A DNA stretch of 46,734 bases from Lewinella cohaerens DSM 23179 (GCF_000379805.1 NZ_KB903544.1:49334-96067), one strand, 5' to 3'; counted from the first letter of the stretch, positions 35,701 to 43,991 are shown. Program-made: numbers and translations. Notes: generated by a model not told the origin, from the letters alone.

Positions 35701-36129
35701 TTCTCGCTGGGCTACAATGGCGCAAATACAACTGGGGCAATCTTAAACTGGCCACCCAATAGTTTCAATATTTCCAATCATTATAATTCGGAAAATGGCG
35801 GCATTTGCTTGAATATTGACAGAAGCACTGGCAATGTAGGCATTGGTAAGAACTCAGATAATTCAAACAAGCTAAGCGTAAAAGGTACAGTTCAGGCTAC
35901 CACCCTCAAAATTGGCGACACTGAACTGAATGAGACCCAATTGAAAAACCTCGTCAAGTTTTTGGCTGGGACACTAGAGGTCAGAATCAAAAGTAACGTC
36001 GCAGGAAGAAAATACATGTACGCATCCGGTTCCCAACCCCAAACGAATTGCTATGAAGTCCGATACAATAGAGACGGAAACAATGAAGAGGACGATCCTG
36101 AATTCGTTTGGCGGATCGAACCTAAATAA
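32713..36129 (+). CDS. Large modular protein with tail-fibre-like repeats
   Basis: This 1138-residue protein has no signal peptide. Three related N-terminal modules start near residues 20, 200 and 400 (NELYHFPNQNIDLKN, DTLYHFTDNLKLEN, DVLFIQDDTEDGDN). Each is followed by a SFYLSFPANLIQL-type strand pair. Residues ~545-715 form another beta-rich domain. From 717, a fibre-like region contains GIGTNNPKTKLHI and GVGTSDPQIKLHV, each opening a ~107-residue repeat (DNA 34861-35181 and 35527-35848), with a divergent unit between. A ~90-residue C-terminal domain follows. The G-I-G-T-x-x-P-x-x-K-L pattern is typical of phage tail fibres and similar trimeric fibres. Confidence 0.75.
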   Translation: MRQSVTIEMDNRPHPSKNSTNELYHFPNQNIDLKNKVELIVRMATANEAVLTSGDGNAGADRYSFYLSFPANLIQLNQFQLENFSFNIYDQRGGENGRTIPYDLYLEETESDIRFYVLFRKACAIGRSMERYQSQNDTRWGFKATLPGFLLSPNIQERFQIMIVANCENEESPTLNGNTAVVTCVPFPEPEKIKGEIQLRSKNYVAGKNVDDTLYHFTDNLKLENRLTLSLSQRNFNYQARTLKSGAGQAGFNQCSFYLSLPANTIQLADIELNDIRLGFSSDGSFTNYGIADGVFSLHIGETGGELRICVLFKEPVKIGMENRYTNGEWAFVSYNMSLQIGRVLLVSKAPSQFTFSGIFYVTTTDIEDAYGVSSHIPVISSESVNCIDFPKPVPTVNEDLALHFQNTSGNTSDVLFIQDDTEDGDNIELIVGTEEGTPAISLFSESVTASRESFSFSFKFTPSSIEKEMKVMDIYTYVNDEWRKALEGEWSIESVINDDKSLVIYCLSRQSVSFNRPHSVKLVMRGVKPVVRKSSSPKVELYLRDSNYLNEYFCSQPFNIVSHAGDRYMPIKVAVDGWQLLNNGTANRVVLALVNDHNESIVFKKSTIEVSWDISETESFALSKDSVTADSVRIFDKPVELPGIAETGTARYLLKGYSGRINPGDSLPITIANLKTNLPAGTAKIYIRYYDVPEYWDGVLEAPLLRTSVFQADQEHIGIGTNNPKTKLHIADGDLLVGGAPNRLEGIRLTSLKEREQGGGRIFFQENANGLDGFSLGYNGVNTDGDILNWPAKSFNISNHHESENGGICLNIDRDTGNVGIGIVSGDNKLTVAGSVSIGRHDEPTAVPENSLWVEGQVGIGIIRTKVKLAIGVPEENTGLYIERGDYETHLPYVNGWNYISGKGLVVRGEGGLHNIEVDGSTGNVGIENDLSVNGSINIGVGTSDPQIKLHVAEGDLLVGGAPGKLEGIRLMSLKQSEQGGGRLFFQENANGLYGFSLGYNGANTTGAILNWPPNSFNISNHYNSENGGICLNIDRSTGNVGIGKNSDNSNKLSVKGTVQATTLKIGDTELNETQLKNLVKFLAGTLEVRIKSNVAGRKYMYASGSQPQTNCYEVRYNRDGNNEEDDPEFVWRIEPK
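34861..35181 (+). repeat. Fibre repeat unit 1 within the 1138-aa gene
   Basis: It encodes about 107 residues nearly identical to unit 2 at 35527-35848 (shared: DGDLLVGGAP-type, FFQENANGL, GFSLGYNG, GGICLNID, TGNVGIG). High DNA identity implies recent duplication or gene conversion. Confidence 0.85.
35527..35848 (+). repeat. Fibre repeat unit 2 within the 1138-aa gene
   Basis: Second copy of the ~107-residue unit, 345 bp downstream of the first, with scattered substitutions and the same length to within one base. Confidence 0.85.
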
Positions 36130-36174
36130 CGAATCTCCTCCAGTGGCTATCCGCTGGTTCAAAAAAAAGCAAGC

Positions 36175-36528
36175 ATGTCAGCAACTTCAAAATATCTCTT
36201 TGGTTCCATTGCCGTGAATCTTGAACCCGTAACGGAAACGGAAGCAGAGTTCACTCACAAACTGGTGCAACCCGGACCAGTACTGGTAAAAGCCGATTTA
36301 CAGCAAGGCTTGTGTACTACACTCCGTATTTCGCCCTCCTACTGGAATGCACTTCCGGATGCTAATAATGAGCTAACGGATTTGAAGTGGAAAGAAAACC
36401 CGGAAACAACGGTGCTCTGCCTACAATTCAATACCAGTCCTTTGTTTGATAAATTTAGTGACGTCATCGATCAATACTCCGCATCACTGAACCTGGAAAC
36501 CCAGCAGGATATCCTGACCGGTACCTAA
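36175..36528 (+). CDS. 117-aa protein of unknown function in the large cluster
   Basis: A soluble 117-residue protein (SATSKYLFGSIAVNLEPVTE … LVKADLQQGLCTTLRISPS … VLCLQFNTSPLF). It appears beta-rich with a helical end. No signal peptide, membrane helix or known motif is seen. It lies 45 bp after the fibre-like gene and 75 bp before the 119-aa gene, all on the same strand, so it is probably part of the same transcript. Confidence 0.65.
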   Translation: MSATSKYLFGSIAVNLEPVTETEAEFTHKLVQPGPVLVKADLQQGLCTTLRISPSYWNALPDANNELTDLKWKENPETTVLCLQFNTSPLFDKFSDVIDQYSASLNLETQQDILTGT

Positions 36529-36603
36529 TGGAGAGGATAGTTCCACCGGGAGCTATACCTCGACTTTGAATTTTTTCTTCTAACACGCATAAAAAGTAAA
36601 ACT

Positions 36604-36963
36604 ATGTCTTATTCTATTTCAGCAGAAATTACCTTTCTCGGGCAGCCAGTAAGCCTAAAACCCAACCCAAAAGTACCCTCTAGGATTGAATCCGAAACGG
36701 GTATCACCATTGATGGCTCGGCGCTTCCTACGCTGAAAAATGCCTTTGGTCTTGATGCCTTACCTGCGGGTTTAGATATGCCAGAAGGAGCATCCGTCAA
36801 GATTTCCGACTTGGTGATTGATACCGCGACCAGCGAGTTTCAAGTCGCCCTTGAGATGGATCCTGGTACAGATTTTTTCCTGAATAAATTGGCTGGAAAC
36901 GGGGATGTCTTTTCACTCGACAAAGTCTATCTTTTTGTTGCTCACAACCCCGCATCAGAGTAG
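36604..36963 (+). CDS. 119-aa protein related to the N-terminus of the 893-aa DUF6603-like protein
   Basis: The protein begins YSISAEITFLGQPVSLKPN and includes LVIDTATSEFQVALEMDPG. The 893-aa neighbour starts MQIKAEVTLLNKPASVLLEE and has THFDVLSYDGLATGFIISATA at the matching place, so both appear to carry the same small beta domain. This suggests a free-standing version of that domain, perhaps an assembly partner. No signal peptide is present. Confidence 0.65.
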   Translation: MSYSISAEITFLGQPVSLKPNPKVPSRIESETGITIDGSALPTLKNAFGLDALPAGLDMPEGASVKISDLVIDTATSEFQVALEMDPGTDFFLNKLAGNGDVFSLDKVYLFVAHNPASE

Positions 36964-37007
36964 ACTTTTGAGTTTTCCTTTTTCGATAAATCCTTACCCA
37001 TCTAATC

Positions 37008-39689
37008 ATGTCGATGCAGATTAAAGCCGAGGTCACCCTGCTCAATAAACCCGCTTCCGTTTTGCTGGAAGAGGACGAGGCTGGGCGTTTTTTAGGTCGC
37101 CTATCGTTTAATGATAGGCCCCTCGATTTGTATGACACCTTAGAAGGGTTGCTGGGCAACAACAAGTCTCCCTTTCAGGGCCTCGATCAGTTAGATTTGG
37201 CCTTCACCCATTTTGATGTCTTGAGCTATGATGGCCTCGCCACCGGGTTTATTATTTCGGCCACCGCAATGACCAATGGCGTTGAATTTACGGTTCGCTA
37301 TGGTACTTACACCAGTGCAGACGGACAATCAGCGCAGAGTTTCTCGCTCTTATTAGAGCCTTTTCAGCTCGATAAATTGCCGGTTATCAATCTGCCGCTA
37401 GACCCGCCCCTGAAAATTGACATTAGGGAAGCAGGGTACGCTACGGGTGATTTTATCGACGAAAATGGTAAAGCTGTTAAGGCAGGACTGTTTGCGCTAG
37501 GGGAGTTAGCAGGCCCCGGTGGCCTTGATATGCCCTTGGTTTATCCCGCTCTAGAAGAAGATGCTGCTGATCAGTCAACCCGCAGTCTACCTTCTGAGCG
37601 GAGTGTTAGCGAGCAAGCTCCAGCAACGGATCGTGGTGATGTCTCTTGGTACGATGTCGACAAAGTTGTGGGGGCTGCCCACCTGAAGGAAGTTGGCCTG
37701 CAATGGAAGGACGGTAAGATCTGGGCTATGGTCAATGCCAATATTTCCTTTGGTGGTATCACCCTCAGTTTGATGGGGCTCAAAGCGGGTGTGGAAGTCG
37801 CCTTGCCTCCCGGAATGCCGAGCTTCGGCCTCGATGGATTAGGCATAAGCTACAGCGAAGGCAAAATTGAAATTGCCGGTGCTTTTGCCAAAGGAACATC
37901 AACGCTACCCGGTGTCACGGATCAATACCTGGGAGCTGTGACCGTTCGCTTTACGAAGGTCTTGATTTATGGAATGGGGGCTTACGCCAAAATCAATGGA
38001 CAGGACTCCATATTTGTGTATGCCTATATGGGGTATCCGTTGGGAGGCCCCGCTTTCTTCTTTGTCGAAGGGTTAGCTTTGGGTTTCGGTTACAACCGAA
38101 GGTTTATCTCCCCTAAGCTTAGCGAACTGGAATCATTTCCGTTGATCGCACAGGCGATGGGCAGCCCGCCAGGCAATCGCAATGACCCCATGGCCATGCT
38201 GCAAGGCCTGGAAGCCAATATTCCTCCGGCAGAAGGCGAAATGATGCTGGCTGTAGGCATCAAATTCAGCACCTTCAATGTGGTGAAGTCTTTCATGTTA
38301 CTTGTGGTGTCGTTTGGGGAGAACACCCACTTTGATGTGCTGGGCATGTCGCGTCTTTCACTACCTGCTAAAGCCGCCGATCCTGTTGTTTTTGTGGAAA
38401 TCGCACTCAAGGCCGCTATCGACCCTAATGCTGGTATCGTTAAAGTAGACGGACTGATTACCAAAAACTCGTACGTCTATTCCAAAGATGCTAAGCTCAC
38501 GGGCGGTTTTGCGTTTTATTCCTGGTTCAAAGACGAGCCAGAAACGGGCGCGCGCGCCGGTGATTTCGTCCTCACCATGGGCGGCTATCACCCAGACTTC
38601 AAGAAACCCGACCACTATCCTTCCGTACCGCGGGTTACGCTCAACTGGAAGGTAGACAAACACCTGTCGGTAAAAGGCGAAGGCTATTTTGCCATGACGC
38701 CGGCCTACGGGATGGCGGGTTTCGAGCTCAAGGCCACCTACAAAAATGGTTCGCTCACCGTTGTATTTACGCAAGGTGCTGATTTTCTTATTCAGTGGGA
38801 GCCGTTCCATTACGACATTGTGGCCTACGTGAGCATGCGGGCATCGTTCTACGCCAAGATCAAGCTGCTCTTTGTCACCATCCGAAAAACGTTTCACGTA
38901 GATGTGGGCGCCAAGCTCCATATTTGGGGGCCTGACTTTAGCGGCCATGCCGATATTCACGTGCGGGTGATGGGCGTTGGCTTTAGCTTTGATGTTGATT
39001 TTGGTGCTAAGGCAAAACCACCTCCAGCACTCACTTGGGCAGAGTTTAGCCATGCTTTCCTACCCGAGCCAGAGAAAGTTATCACCATCACCCCAACCAA
39101 AGGATTGTTGAAGGTAGTGAACGAAATTTGGGTACTCAACCCCAAGGAGTTTTGTTTGGAGGTAACGACCGAAGTCCCAGTTACGTCCGTGAATGCAAAA
39201 GGGGAGCAACCCAATGGTCCTTCCTTCGGTATTGCCCCTATGCAAATCTTAAAGGGCGATGATAACAAACCCAATTCCACCTTAACGGTAAGTATTGACG
39301 GAGGCGATGAAGAGGACTTTACCTTTACCCAAACCTCCAAAAACATGCCTGCTGCCCTTTGGGGCGAATACCAGGAAAAAGCGGATCTCAATGAGGATGC
39401 TTTGGTAGAGCTTACGTCTGGTGTAGAGATCACCCTTTCGAAAGATCCAGCACCGGGTGCTTCTAGTAAAATTAAAGAAATCAACCTCGCTTACGATATC
39501 GAAAAATTGGCATCGACTGATCGGGTGGCTCCGCCAGCCCGCTTTAGCTACGATTTGTTGACGGCTTCCTTCTCTCCGACTTATAATACAGATGATTTTC
39601 CGCCTTTAACATCAGCACACCAGGAGATGGCTACCCTTGCTGAGGAACAGTCGTTTATCGCCATTCCCAAGTCAGCCCGCTTAATCTAA
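37008..39689 (+). CDS. DUF6603-like large protein
   Basis: An 893-residue protein. An N-terminal beta domain (1-130) resembles the preceding 119-aa product. Residues ~215-670 resemble the uncharacterised DUF6603 family: glycine- and aromatic-rich repeated strands such as FGGITLSLMGLKAGVEVALP, YAYMGYPLGGPAFFFVEGLA, GFGYNRRFISPKLSELESFP and WGPDFSGHADIHVRVMGVGF. The alternating strand pattern suggests an extended beta-solenoid or barrel-like structure. No signal peptide is present. The C-terminal ~220 residues differ in character. Function unknown; family assignment is from memory of the motif style. Confidence 0.7.
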   Translation: MSMQIKAEVTLLNKPASVLLEEDEAGRFLGRLSFNDRPLDLYDTLEGLLGNNKSPFQGLDQLDLAFTHFDVLSYDGLATGFIISATAMTNGVEFTVRYGTYTSADGQSAQSFSLLLEPFQLDKLPVINLPLDPPLKIDIREAGYATGDFIDENGKAVKAGLFALGELAGPGGLDMPLVYPALEEDAADQSTRSLPSERSVSEQAPATDRGDVSWYDVDKVVGAAHLKEVGLQWKDGKIWAMVNANISFGGITLSLMGLKAGVEVALPPGMPSFGLDGLGISYSEGKIEIAGAFAKGTSTLPGVTDQYLGAVTVRFTKVLIYGMGAYAKINGQDSIFVYAYMGYPLGGPAFFFVEGLALGFGYNRRFISPKLSELESFPLIAQAMGSPPGNRNDPMAMLQGLEANIPPAEGEMMLAVGIKFSTFNVVKSFMLLVVSFGENTHFDVLGMSRLSLPAKAADPVVFVEIALKAAIDPNAGIVKVDGLITKNSYVYSKDAKLTGGFAFYSWFKDEPETGARAGDFVLTMGGYHPDFKKPDHYPSVPRVTLNWKVDKHLSVKGEGYFAMTPAYGMAGFELKATYKNGSLTVVFTQGADFLIQWEPFHYDIVAYVSMRASFYAKIKLLFVTIRKTFHVDVGAKLHIWGPDFSGHADIHVRVMGVGFSFDVDFGAKAKPPPALTWAEFSHAFLPEPEKVITITPTKGLLKVVNEIWVLNPKEFCLEVTTEVPVTSVNAKGEQPNGPSFGIAPMQILKGDDNKPNSTLTVSIDGGDEEDFTFTQTSKNMPAALWGEYQEKADLNEDALVELTSGVEITLSKDPAPGASSKIKEINLAYDIEKLASTDRVAPPARFSYDLLTASFSPTYNTDDFPPLTSAHQEMATLAEEQSFIAIPKSARLI

Positions 39690-39709
39690 TACTTCTAACC
39701 AACCCACTC

Positions 39710-41770
39710 ATGAGCACATCTGCGGATTATTCAATCTACCAGGAAAAGATCAACCAAGTCATTGCTTGTATCTTCAAGAAATTTGACCCCACGAACAACA
39801 TGGAGGCCGCGGAGCCTGGCGATACGATTCAATTTGTTGATAGCCAAATTCCGCAGCTCAGAGGCGGAAACTATCAAGTAAACACCAGCCAATCTACGAA
39901 TCAGCAAGGTGGCTTAAACATAGTAGGCAAGCAACAAAAATTCCACATCGATGGCCCACGTTTCCAAATAGCCCCACAGGATATTCTTTCGGTCTTCCCT
40001 CCAGCGGGTTCCTCCGGCAACCACGGCCACGTATTACCCCACCTGGCATTGAAGCGGGTAAGTATCCCCTGGGAGACAGGCAGAGCACAGACCTTCCCTT
40101 GGAATAATCCTGACGAAGCTACGGGGACGGAATTCGATCCCTGGATAGCACTTTTGTTGTTTGATGAATCTGAAATGCCCGAAGTGATCCCAGAAACACT
40201 GGAAGCAATAAAGCTTGACGATGATTTTAATGAAAAAGATCAAAAAGTAAATACCATTGAGGTAGAGAAAACCTTAATGGAAAACCTCCTTGCTGGAGAT
40301 GACCTGAGATACCTGGCCCATATCCGGCAAAAAACGGATAGTACCAATCACCATAAACTCATTTCCGAGAAAGCCTTTGTAGTCAGTAAGCGCTTGCCTA
40401 AAACGAATGGCACCAGTACTGTACACTTAGTCTCATTGGCTAATTTCCCAGAAGCTTCTGACAGCTCAAAAGTCAAGTTTATTTCTTTATACAGTTGGAG
40501 TTTTACTTGCGCAAAAACCAAACCTGTCTTCCGGGATTTATTGCAAAACCTAGACGCTCGGGCCTTTCGAATGTATGGCGAAAACTATACTGTTGATCAC
40601 GCTTATGCGGATAAGGGATATGTTCCGCTACCCCATTTTTTACGCAAAGGGTTGCAAACGATTTCCTGGTATCGAAGTCCGCTGTTACCCAATACGAAAT
40701 GCTTCACCAGTCCTAACTTAACAATGGCACATGGTTCCGATCATTACCTGGAATTTGACGATACAGGTAGCAAAATGCTCCATGTTTCCTATGCAGCTGC
40801 CTGGCAATTGGGGCGTATGCTTACCCTTAAGCAAACCGAGGCAGCCTTGGCTATTCAGCGCTTGAAACGCAGGGTGGCACAAGCTGTCAAAACGAATCAG
40901 CTTCAAAAAGGAGAGTATCTTGATTTCTTGCGAGCAAAATCGCGTTCGGAGAACCAGCAAAAAATAATAGATTGCGTCAAAGCTTTGGCTAATTCCGCTG
41001 ATTGTTTGGATGCTCCCGAAGTTTGTCAAGGGCTTTCCTTTGATAGCGTAATTGTCAAGTGGCTCATTAAACTCATCAGCTTGGATGCCGTACCCTTCAA
41101 TTACCTCGTTCCACATCAGGCCATGCTGCCACAAAATTCGCTGCGTTTCTTTGCCCTCGATTTCAACTGGATCATTGCACTGATTGAGGGGGCTTTATCG
41201 GTTGGTGGTAATGAACGCTTTAACCTACCCACCCCAACGTATAAAAAGCGCATTGTCTTTTCCGGTTTCCTGTTGCGTTCGGAAGTCGTGGGCGATTATC
41301 CGGACATGAATATTGCCGCTTATCCACAACTCCTTGACGAAGACGACACCACTGCTATAGGTCGCGCACCATTGATAAAACGCCAACTCTCCAATGAGGT
41401 ATTGCTGTGCATGTTCCCCATGTCTGGACACCTCAACGAAGCCGGAGAATTAATTAACGAGAAGCCTATTCAAACGCTCGATTTCTTTCTGAACAAAGAA
41501 GCCTTACAAATGGGCTTTGATGTAGATAATGAGGTGCTGGTAAAAAAGGTGCGCAACAAACAGGGAGAACAAAAGCAAGAGTCCCCTGATGCAAACTATC
41601 CACTCAAGGTGGCTAGTTTACTCAACGAACAGAGAGCACTTAATCTTCCTGCATTTCTTGCCGGTTTAAATCAATTTTTAATTGGAGACGACAAAGTCAG
41701 TGAACCCTTCGAATTCGCTTTGCAAATGATGGAAGGAGTGCCCAAGGTTAGGGTTAAGGTTGTTTCGTAA
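39710..41770 (+). CDS. 686-aa protein of unknown function, last gene of the large cluster
   Basis: A soluble 686-residue protein. The conspicuous motif FHIDGPRFQIAPQDILSVFP is followed by HVLPHLALKRVSIPWET and WIALLLFDESEMPEVIP (~85-160), then VHLVSLANFPE and FISLYSWSFTC. YVPLPHFLRKGLQTISWYRS (~305) precedes a helical region with a positively charged stretch (LAIQRLKRRVAQAVKTNQ). No enzymatic motif or signal peptide is recognised. It follows the DUF6603-like gene at 20 bp, so the two are very likely co-expressed. Confidence 0.7.
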   Translation: MSTSADYSIYQEKINQVIACIFKKFDPTNNMEAAEPGDTIQFVDSQIPQLRGGNYQVNTSQSTNQQGGLNIVGKQQKFHIDGPRFQIAPQDILSVFPPAGSSGNHGHVLPHLALKRVSIPWETGRAQTFPWNNPDEATGTEFDPWIALLLFDESEMPEVIPETLEAIKLDDDFNEKDQKVNTIEVEKTLMENLLAGDDLRYLAHIRQKTDSTNHHKLISEKAFVVSKRLPKTNGTSTVHLVSLANFPEASDSSKVKFISLYSWSFTCAKTKPVFRDLLQNLDARAFRMYGENYTVDHAYADKGYVPLPHFLRKGLQTISWYRSPLLPNTKCFTSPNLTMAHGSDHYLEFDDTGSKMLHVSYAAAWQLGRMLTLKQTEAALAIQRLKRRVAQAVKTNQLQKGEYLDFLRAKSRSENQQKIIDCVKALANSADCLDAPEVCQGLSFDSVIVKWLIKLISLDAVPFNYLVPHQAMLPQNSLRFFALDFNWIIALIEGALSVGGNERFNLPTPTYKKRIVFSGFLLRSEVVGDYPDMNIAAYPQLLDEDDTTAIGRAPLIKRQLSNEVLLCMFPMSGHLNEAGELINEKPIQTLDFFLNKEALQMGFDVDNEVLVKKVRNKQGEQKQESPDANYPLKVASLLNEQRALNLPAFLAGLNQFLIGDDKVSEPFEFALQMMEGVPKVRVKVVS

Positions 41771-41802
41771 GTACTGCCGGCACTTGCGTTTTCTGCGCTA
41801 CC

Positions 41803-41898
41803 ATGGATTTTTTTGCTAAAAACGGGAAGATCATTGAACACGGGGATGCCATTCAGAAAATACCAGCACAAGCGGAGAATGACAACGGAATGTACTAA
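41803..41898 (+). pseudogene. 3' remnant of a SnoaL-like (NTF2 fold) gene
   Basis: From ATG 41803 the frame reads MDFFAKNGKIIEHGDAIQKI followed by PAQAENDNGMY and a stop. This matches the C-terminal end of SnoaL-like polyketide-cyclase/dehydratase relatives (pattern …NGKIVEHWDVIQ-x-IP…A-N-x-NGMF), with glycine where the usual tryptophan of EHWD stands. The ~100 upstream residues of the family are missing and replaced by the end of the cluster. Confidence 0.7.
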
Positions 41899-41906
41899 GG
41901 AAATAG

Positions 41907-42419
41907 CTAGTCCGCGTTTTTGGTGTTCAGATCAAAATCATCGTACAGTCCTATTTGCTGATCATTTCGCAATTTCACCAAATAAGCCACCTGCCCGGTA
42001 TGATAAGAAAGGTGCTCCACCGCGTGTAAAATGACGCCTAGTCCTGAGAAGGTAAACCCCTGTACTTCGCGCTCGCGCAATAATTCTTCCTCTCCGCACG
42101 CAAGCACTGCCGCACAAGCCTGATCGATGGTGGCACTTATTTTCTCGAGCAATTCCTCCTTACTGAGTCCACCTTCTGCGCTAAATTCCAGATCACGTTC
42201 TCTCGCATCAGGTTGCTGTGCAAGCGAAGAAAGGATATACTGGCCGATGTTTCCGCAAAGGTGCAGGATGATATTACCTACGCTGTTGGAGGAAGCGTTA
42301 GGTCGCGACCACATATCCTGCTCGGTCAATTGCTGGAAGCATTTGGCGATATGTGCTTTCTTCTCTTGGAAGCGGAAGATAGCTTGGTCTTTAAATTCTT
42401 GTTGGATTGTATTCATCAT
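41907..42419 (-). CDS. DinB-family protein (DUF1572-like)
   Basis: A 170-residue four-helix-bundle protein of the DinB/YfiT superfamily, often metal-dependent thiol transferases or stress proteins. The putative metal histidines are in NIILHLCGN and ILHAVEHLSYHTGQ. Start and upstream stop overlap as ATGATGA, so translation is probably coupled to the preceding gene. Its last 15 codons recur at 28023-28070. Confidence 0.88.
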   Translation of the reverse strand: MMNTIQQEFKDQAIFRFQEKKAHIAKCFQQLTEQDMWSRPNASSNSVGNIILHLCGNIGQYILSSLAQQPDARERDLEFSAEGGLSKEELLEKISATIDQACAAVLACGEEELLREREVQGFTFSGLGVILHAVEHLSYHTGQVAYLVKLRNDQQIGLYDDFDLNTKNAD

Positions 42420-42937
42420 TTATCGGCCTCTATCTTATCCAAAACCAGGTCTTCCTCCCAGCCCAAAATTCGGGTTTTGTGAGCGATCAGATAGACCCCG
42501 TGTTCAAAATCGCCGGTAAAGTCAAAGTAATAAGCGACATAGGAAACGCCTTCTTTCTGCTGCGGCCAGATATAGATATCGTTGATTCCTAAGGATTTTC
42601 TTAGATCCTTGGCGCTGTTGATTTCGGGGAAGTCAATCTCGTCAAAGCCAATGAATTCGATGTAGTTAGGATACAGTACTTCTTTGGTGTACTTGTAAAA
42701 AGCCTCTACCAATTCCACTTCGTGGGTTTTGATAAAATCCAGGGCTTGGAGTTGCTCAGGGGAAGGCTGGGTTACTGGTTCGTAATCCTCCGAGTAGAAA
42801 ACCATGGAGACCTCTCCTTTGTCTCTTTTGGCCTCAGCCGTACTTCCCAGCATTTCATTGCCGGGTTGGTCTTTTTGAGTTAACCCGGGGAGATTTAGGA
42901 CGATTCGTTGATCCTTGTTGTAATTAATGTCTTCCAT
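42416..42937 (-). CDS. DUF6985-like protein
   Basis: A 173-residue cytoplasmic protein. The second half, SLGINDIYIWPQQKEGVSYV and FDFTGDFEHGVYLIAHKTRI, resembles the DUF6985 pattern (EHG…M/IAHK.RI) seen in many immunity-like or SMI1/SUKH-neighbouring proteins. Function unknown. It overlaps the DinB gene by 4 bp and lies 10 bp downstream of the aldo/keto reductase, forming a three-gene minus-strand unit. Confidence 0.6.
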   Translation of the reverse strand: MEDINYNKDQRIVLNLPGLTQKDQPGNEMLGSTAEAKRDKGEVSMVFYSEDYEPVTQPSPEQLQALDFIKTHEVELVEAFYKYTKEVLYPNYIEFIGFDEIDFPEINSAKDLRKSLGINDIYIWPQQKEGVSYVAYYFDFTGDFEHGVYLIAHKTRILGWEEDLVLDKIEADK

Positions 42938-42947
42938 GTTTTTTTCG

Positions 42948-43991
42948 TTACCCTACCAAGGGATGTTTGTTTCCTTTGATCTGATCGACCATGCCGCCGT
43001 AGATCATTTTTTGTGCGCCAGGGCGTGTCACGAAGTCGTGTGGAAAGCCCAGGTCAATACTACTCACCTCGTTCAGTTGCTGCATTTGTTCGGCACTGAT
43101 GGTTACGTCAAGTGACCCCATGTTGTCTTTCAACTGGTTGAGCGTGCGTGCACCAATTATAGGGATGTGCCCCTGTTGGCTGATCCAGGCGAGTGCTACT
43201 TGGGCCGGAGATATATCCAGGGATTTGGCAATTTCTACCACCGTGGCGGCGATGTTGTAGTTGCGTTCGTTGAGGCGGTAGGAAGTGGTGCCTTCCATAC
43301 GCCCGCCCGAGCCTTTGCCATTGTCCTTGTTGTATTTCCCAGTGAGAATGCCGGCTGCCAAGGGGCTCCAGGCGACAACACCTAGACCAAGTTCCTTACT
43401 CATTGGGAGCAAGTCGCGTTCGGGGGTGCGTTCCGTGAGGTTGTATTCTAGTTGGTTGCCAATAAAGCGTGACCAGCCTCTGAATTCGGCTATGGTATTG
43501 GCACGCGCCGTCACCCAAGCTGGTGCATCGCTAATGCCGATGTAGAGAATTTTGCCTTGAGCAACTAGGTCGTCCAGCGCTCGCATCATTTCGTCAATGG
43601 GCGTCAGGTAATCATAGGCGTGTACCCAGAGGAGGTCGATATAATCGGTGTTGAGGCGGCGGAGGCTCTGCTCTACTGATTGTACCAGGTTTTTGCGGTG
43701 ATTGCCGCTGTTGTTGGGGTTGTGAGTTGTATTTGAAAGGGTATATTTCGTGGCCAAAACGACATGGTCGCGATCAGCGGAGATGAGGTCGGCCAGAATG
43801 CGTTCACTACTGCCCTCGGTGTAGACGTCTGCGGTGTCGATAAAATTACCGCCAGCTTCCATAAAAGCGTCATAAATTTCTTTTGCTGTGGCCGCATCGG
43901 AGCCCCAGCCCCAATCTTTACCAAAAGTCATTGTACCTAAACACAAGGGAGAAACACGCAAGCCAGAACGGCCAAAGAGTTGATATTTCAT
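42948..43991 (-). CDS. Aldo/keto reductase
   Basis: A 347-residue NADPH-dependent oxidoreductase of the AKR superfamily. The catalytic tetrad D52, Y57, K82 and H124 is complete (FIDTADVYTEG, ATKYTLSN, LWVHAYDY). GRSGLRVSPLCLGTMTFG is the typical start. The pattern fits the YhdN/AKR11 to AKR13 group with broad carbonyl substrates. First gene of a minus-strand operon with the DUF6985-like and DinB genes. Confidence 0.92.
   Translation of the reverse strand: MKYQLFGRSGLRVSPLCLGTMTFGKDWGWGSDAATAKEIYDAFMEAGGNFIDTADVYTEGSSERILADLISADRDHVVLATKYTLSNTTHNPNNSGNHRKNLVQSVEQSLRRLNTDYIDLLWVHAYDYLTPIDEMMRALDDLVAQGKILYIGISDAPAWVTARANTIAEFRGWSRFIGNQLEYNLTERTPERDLLPMSKELGLGVVAWSPLAAGILTGKYNKDNGKGSGGRMEGTTSYRLNERNYNIAATVVEIAKSLDISPAQVALAWISQQGHIPIIGARTLNQLKDNMGSLDVTISAEQMQQLNEVSSIDLGFPHDFVTRPGAQKMIYGGMVDQIKGNKHPLVG

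Noticed and set aside
28023-41950. attL/attR pair of an integrative element formed by the DinB tails
   Set aside because: Differences fall on third codon positions and there is no integrase or tRNA target, so diverged gene remnants explain the repeats better than a site-specific duplication.
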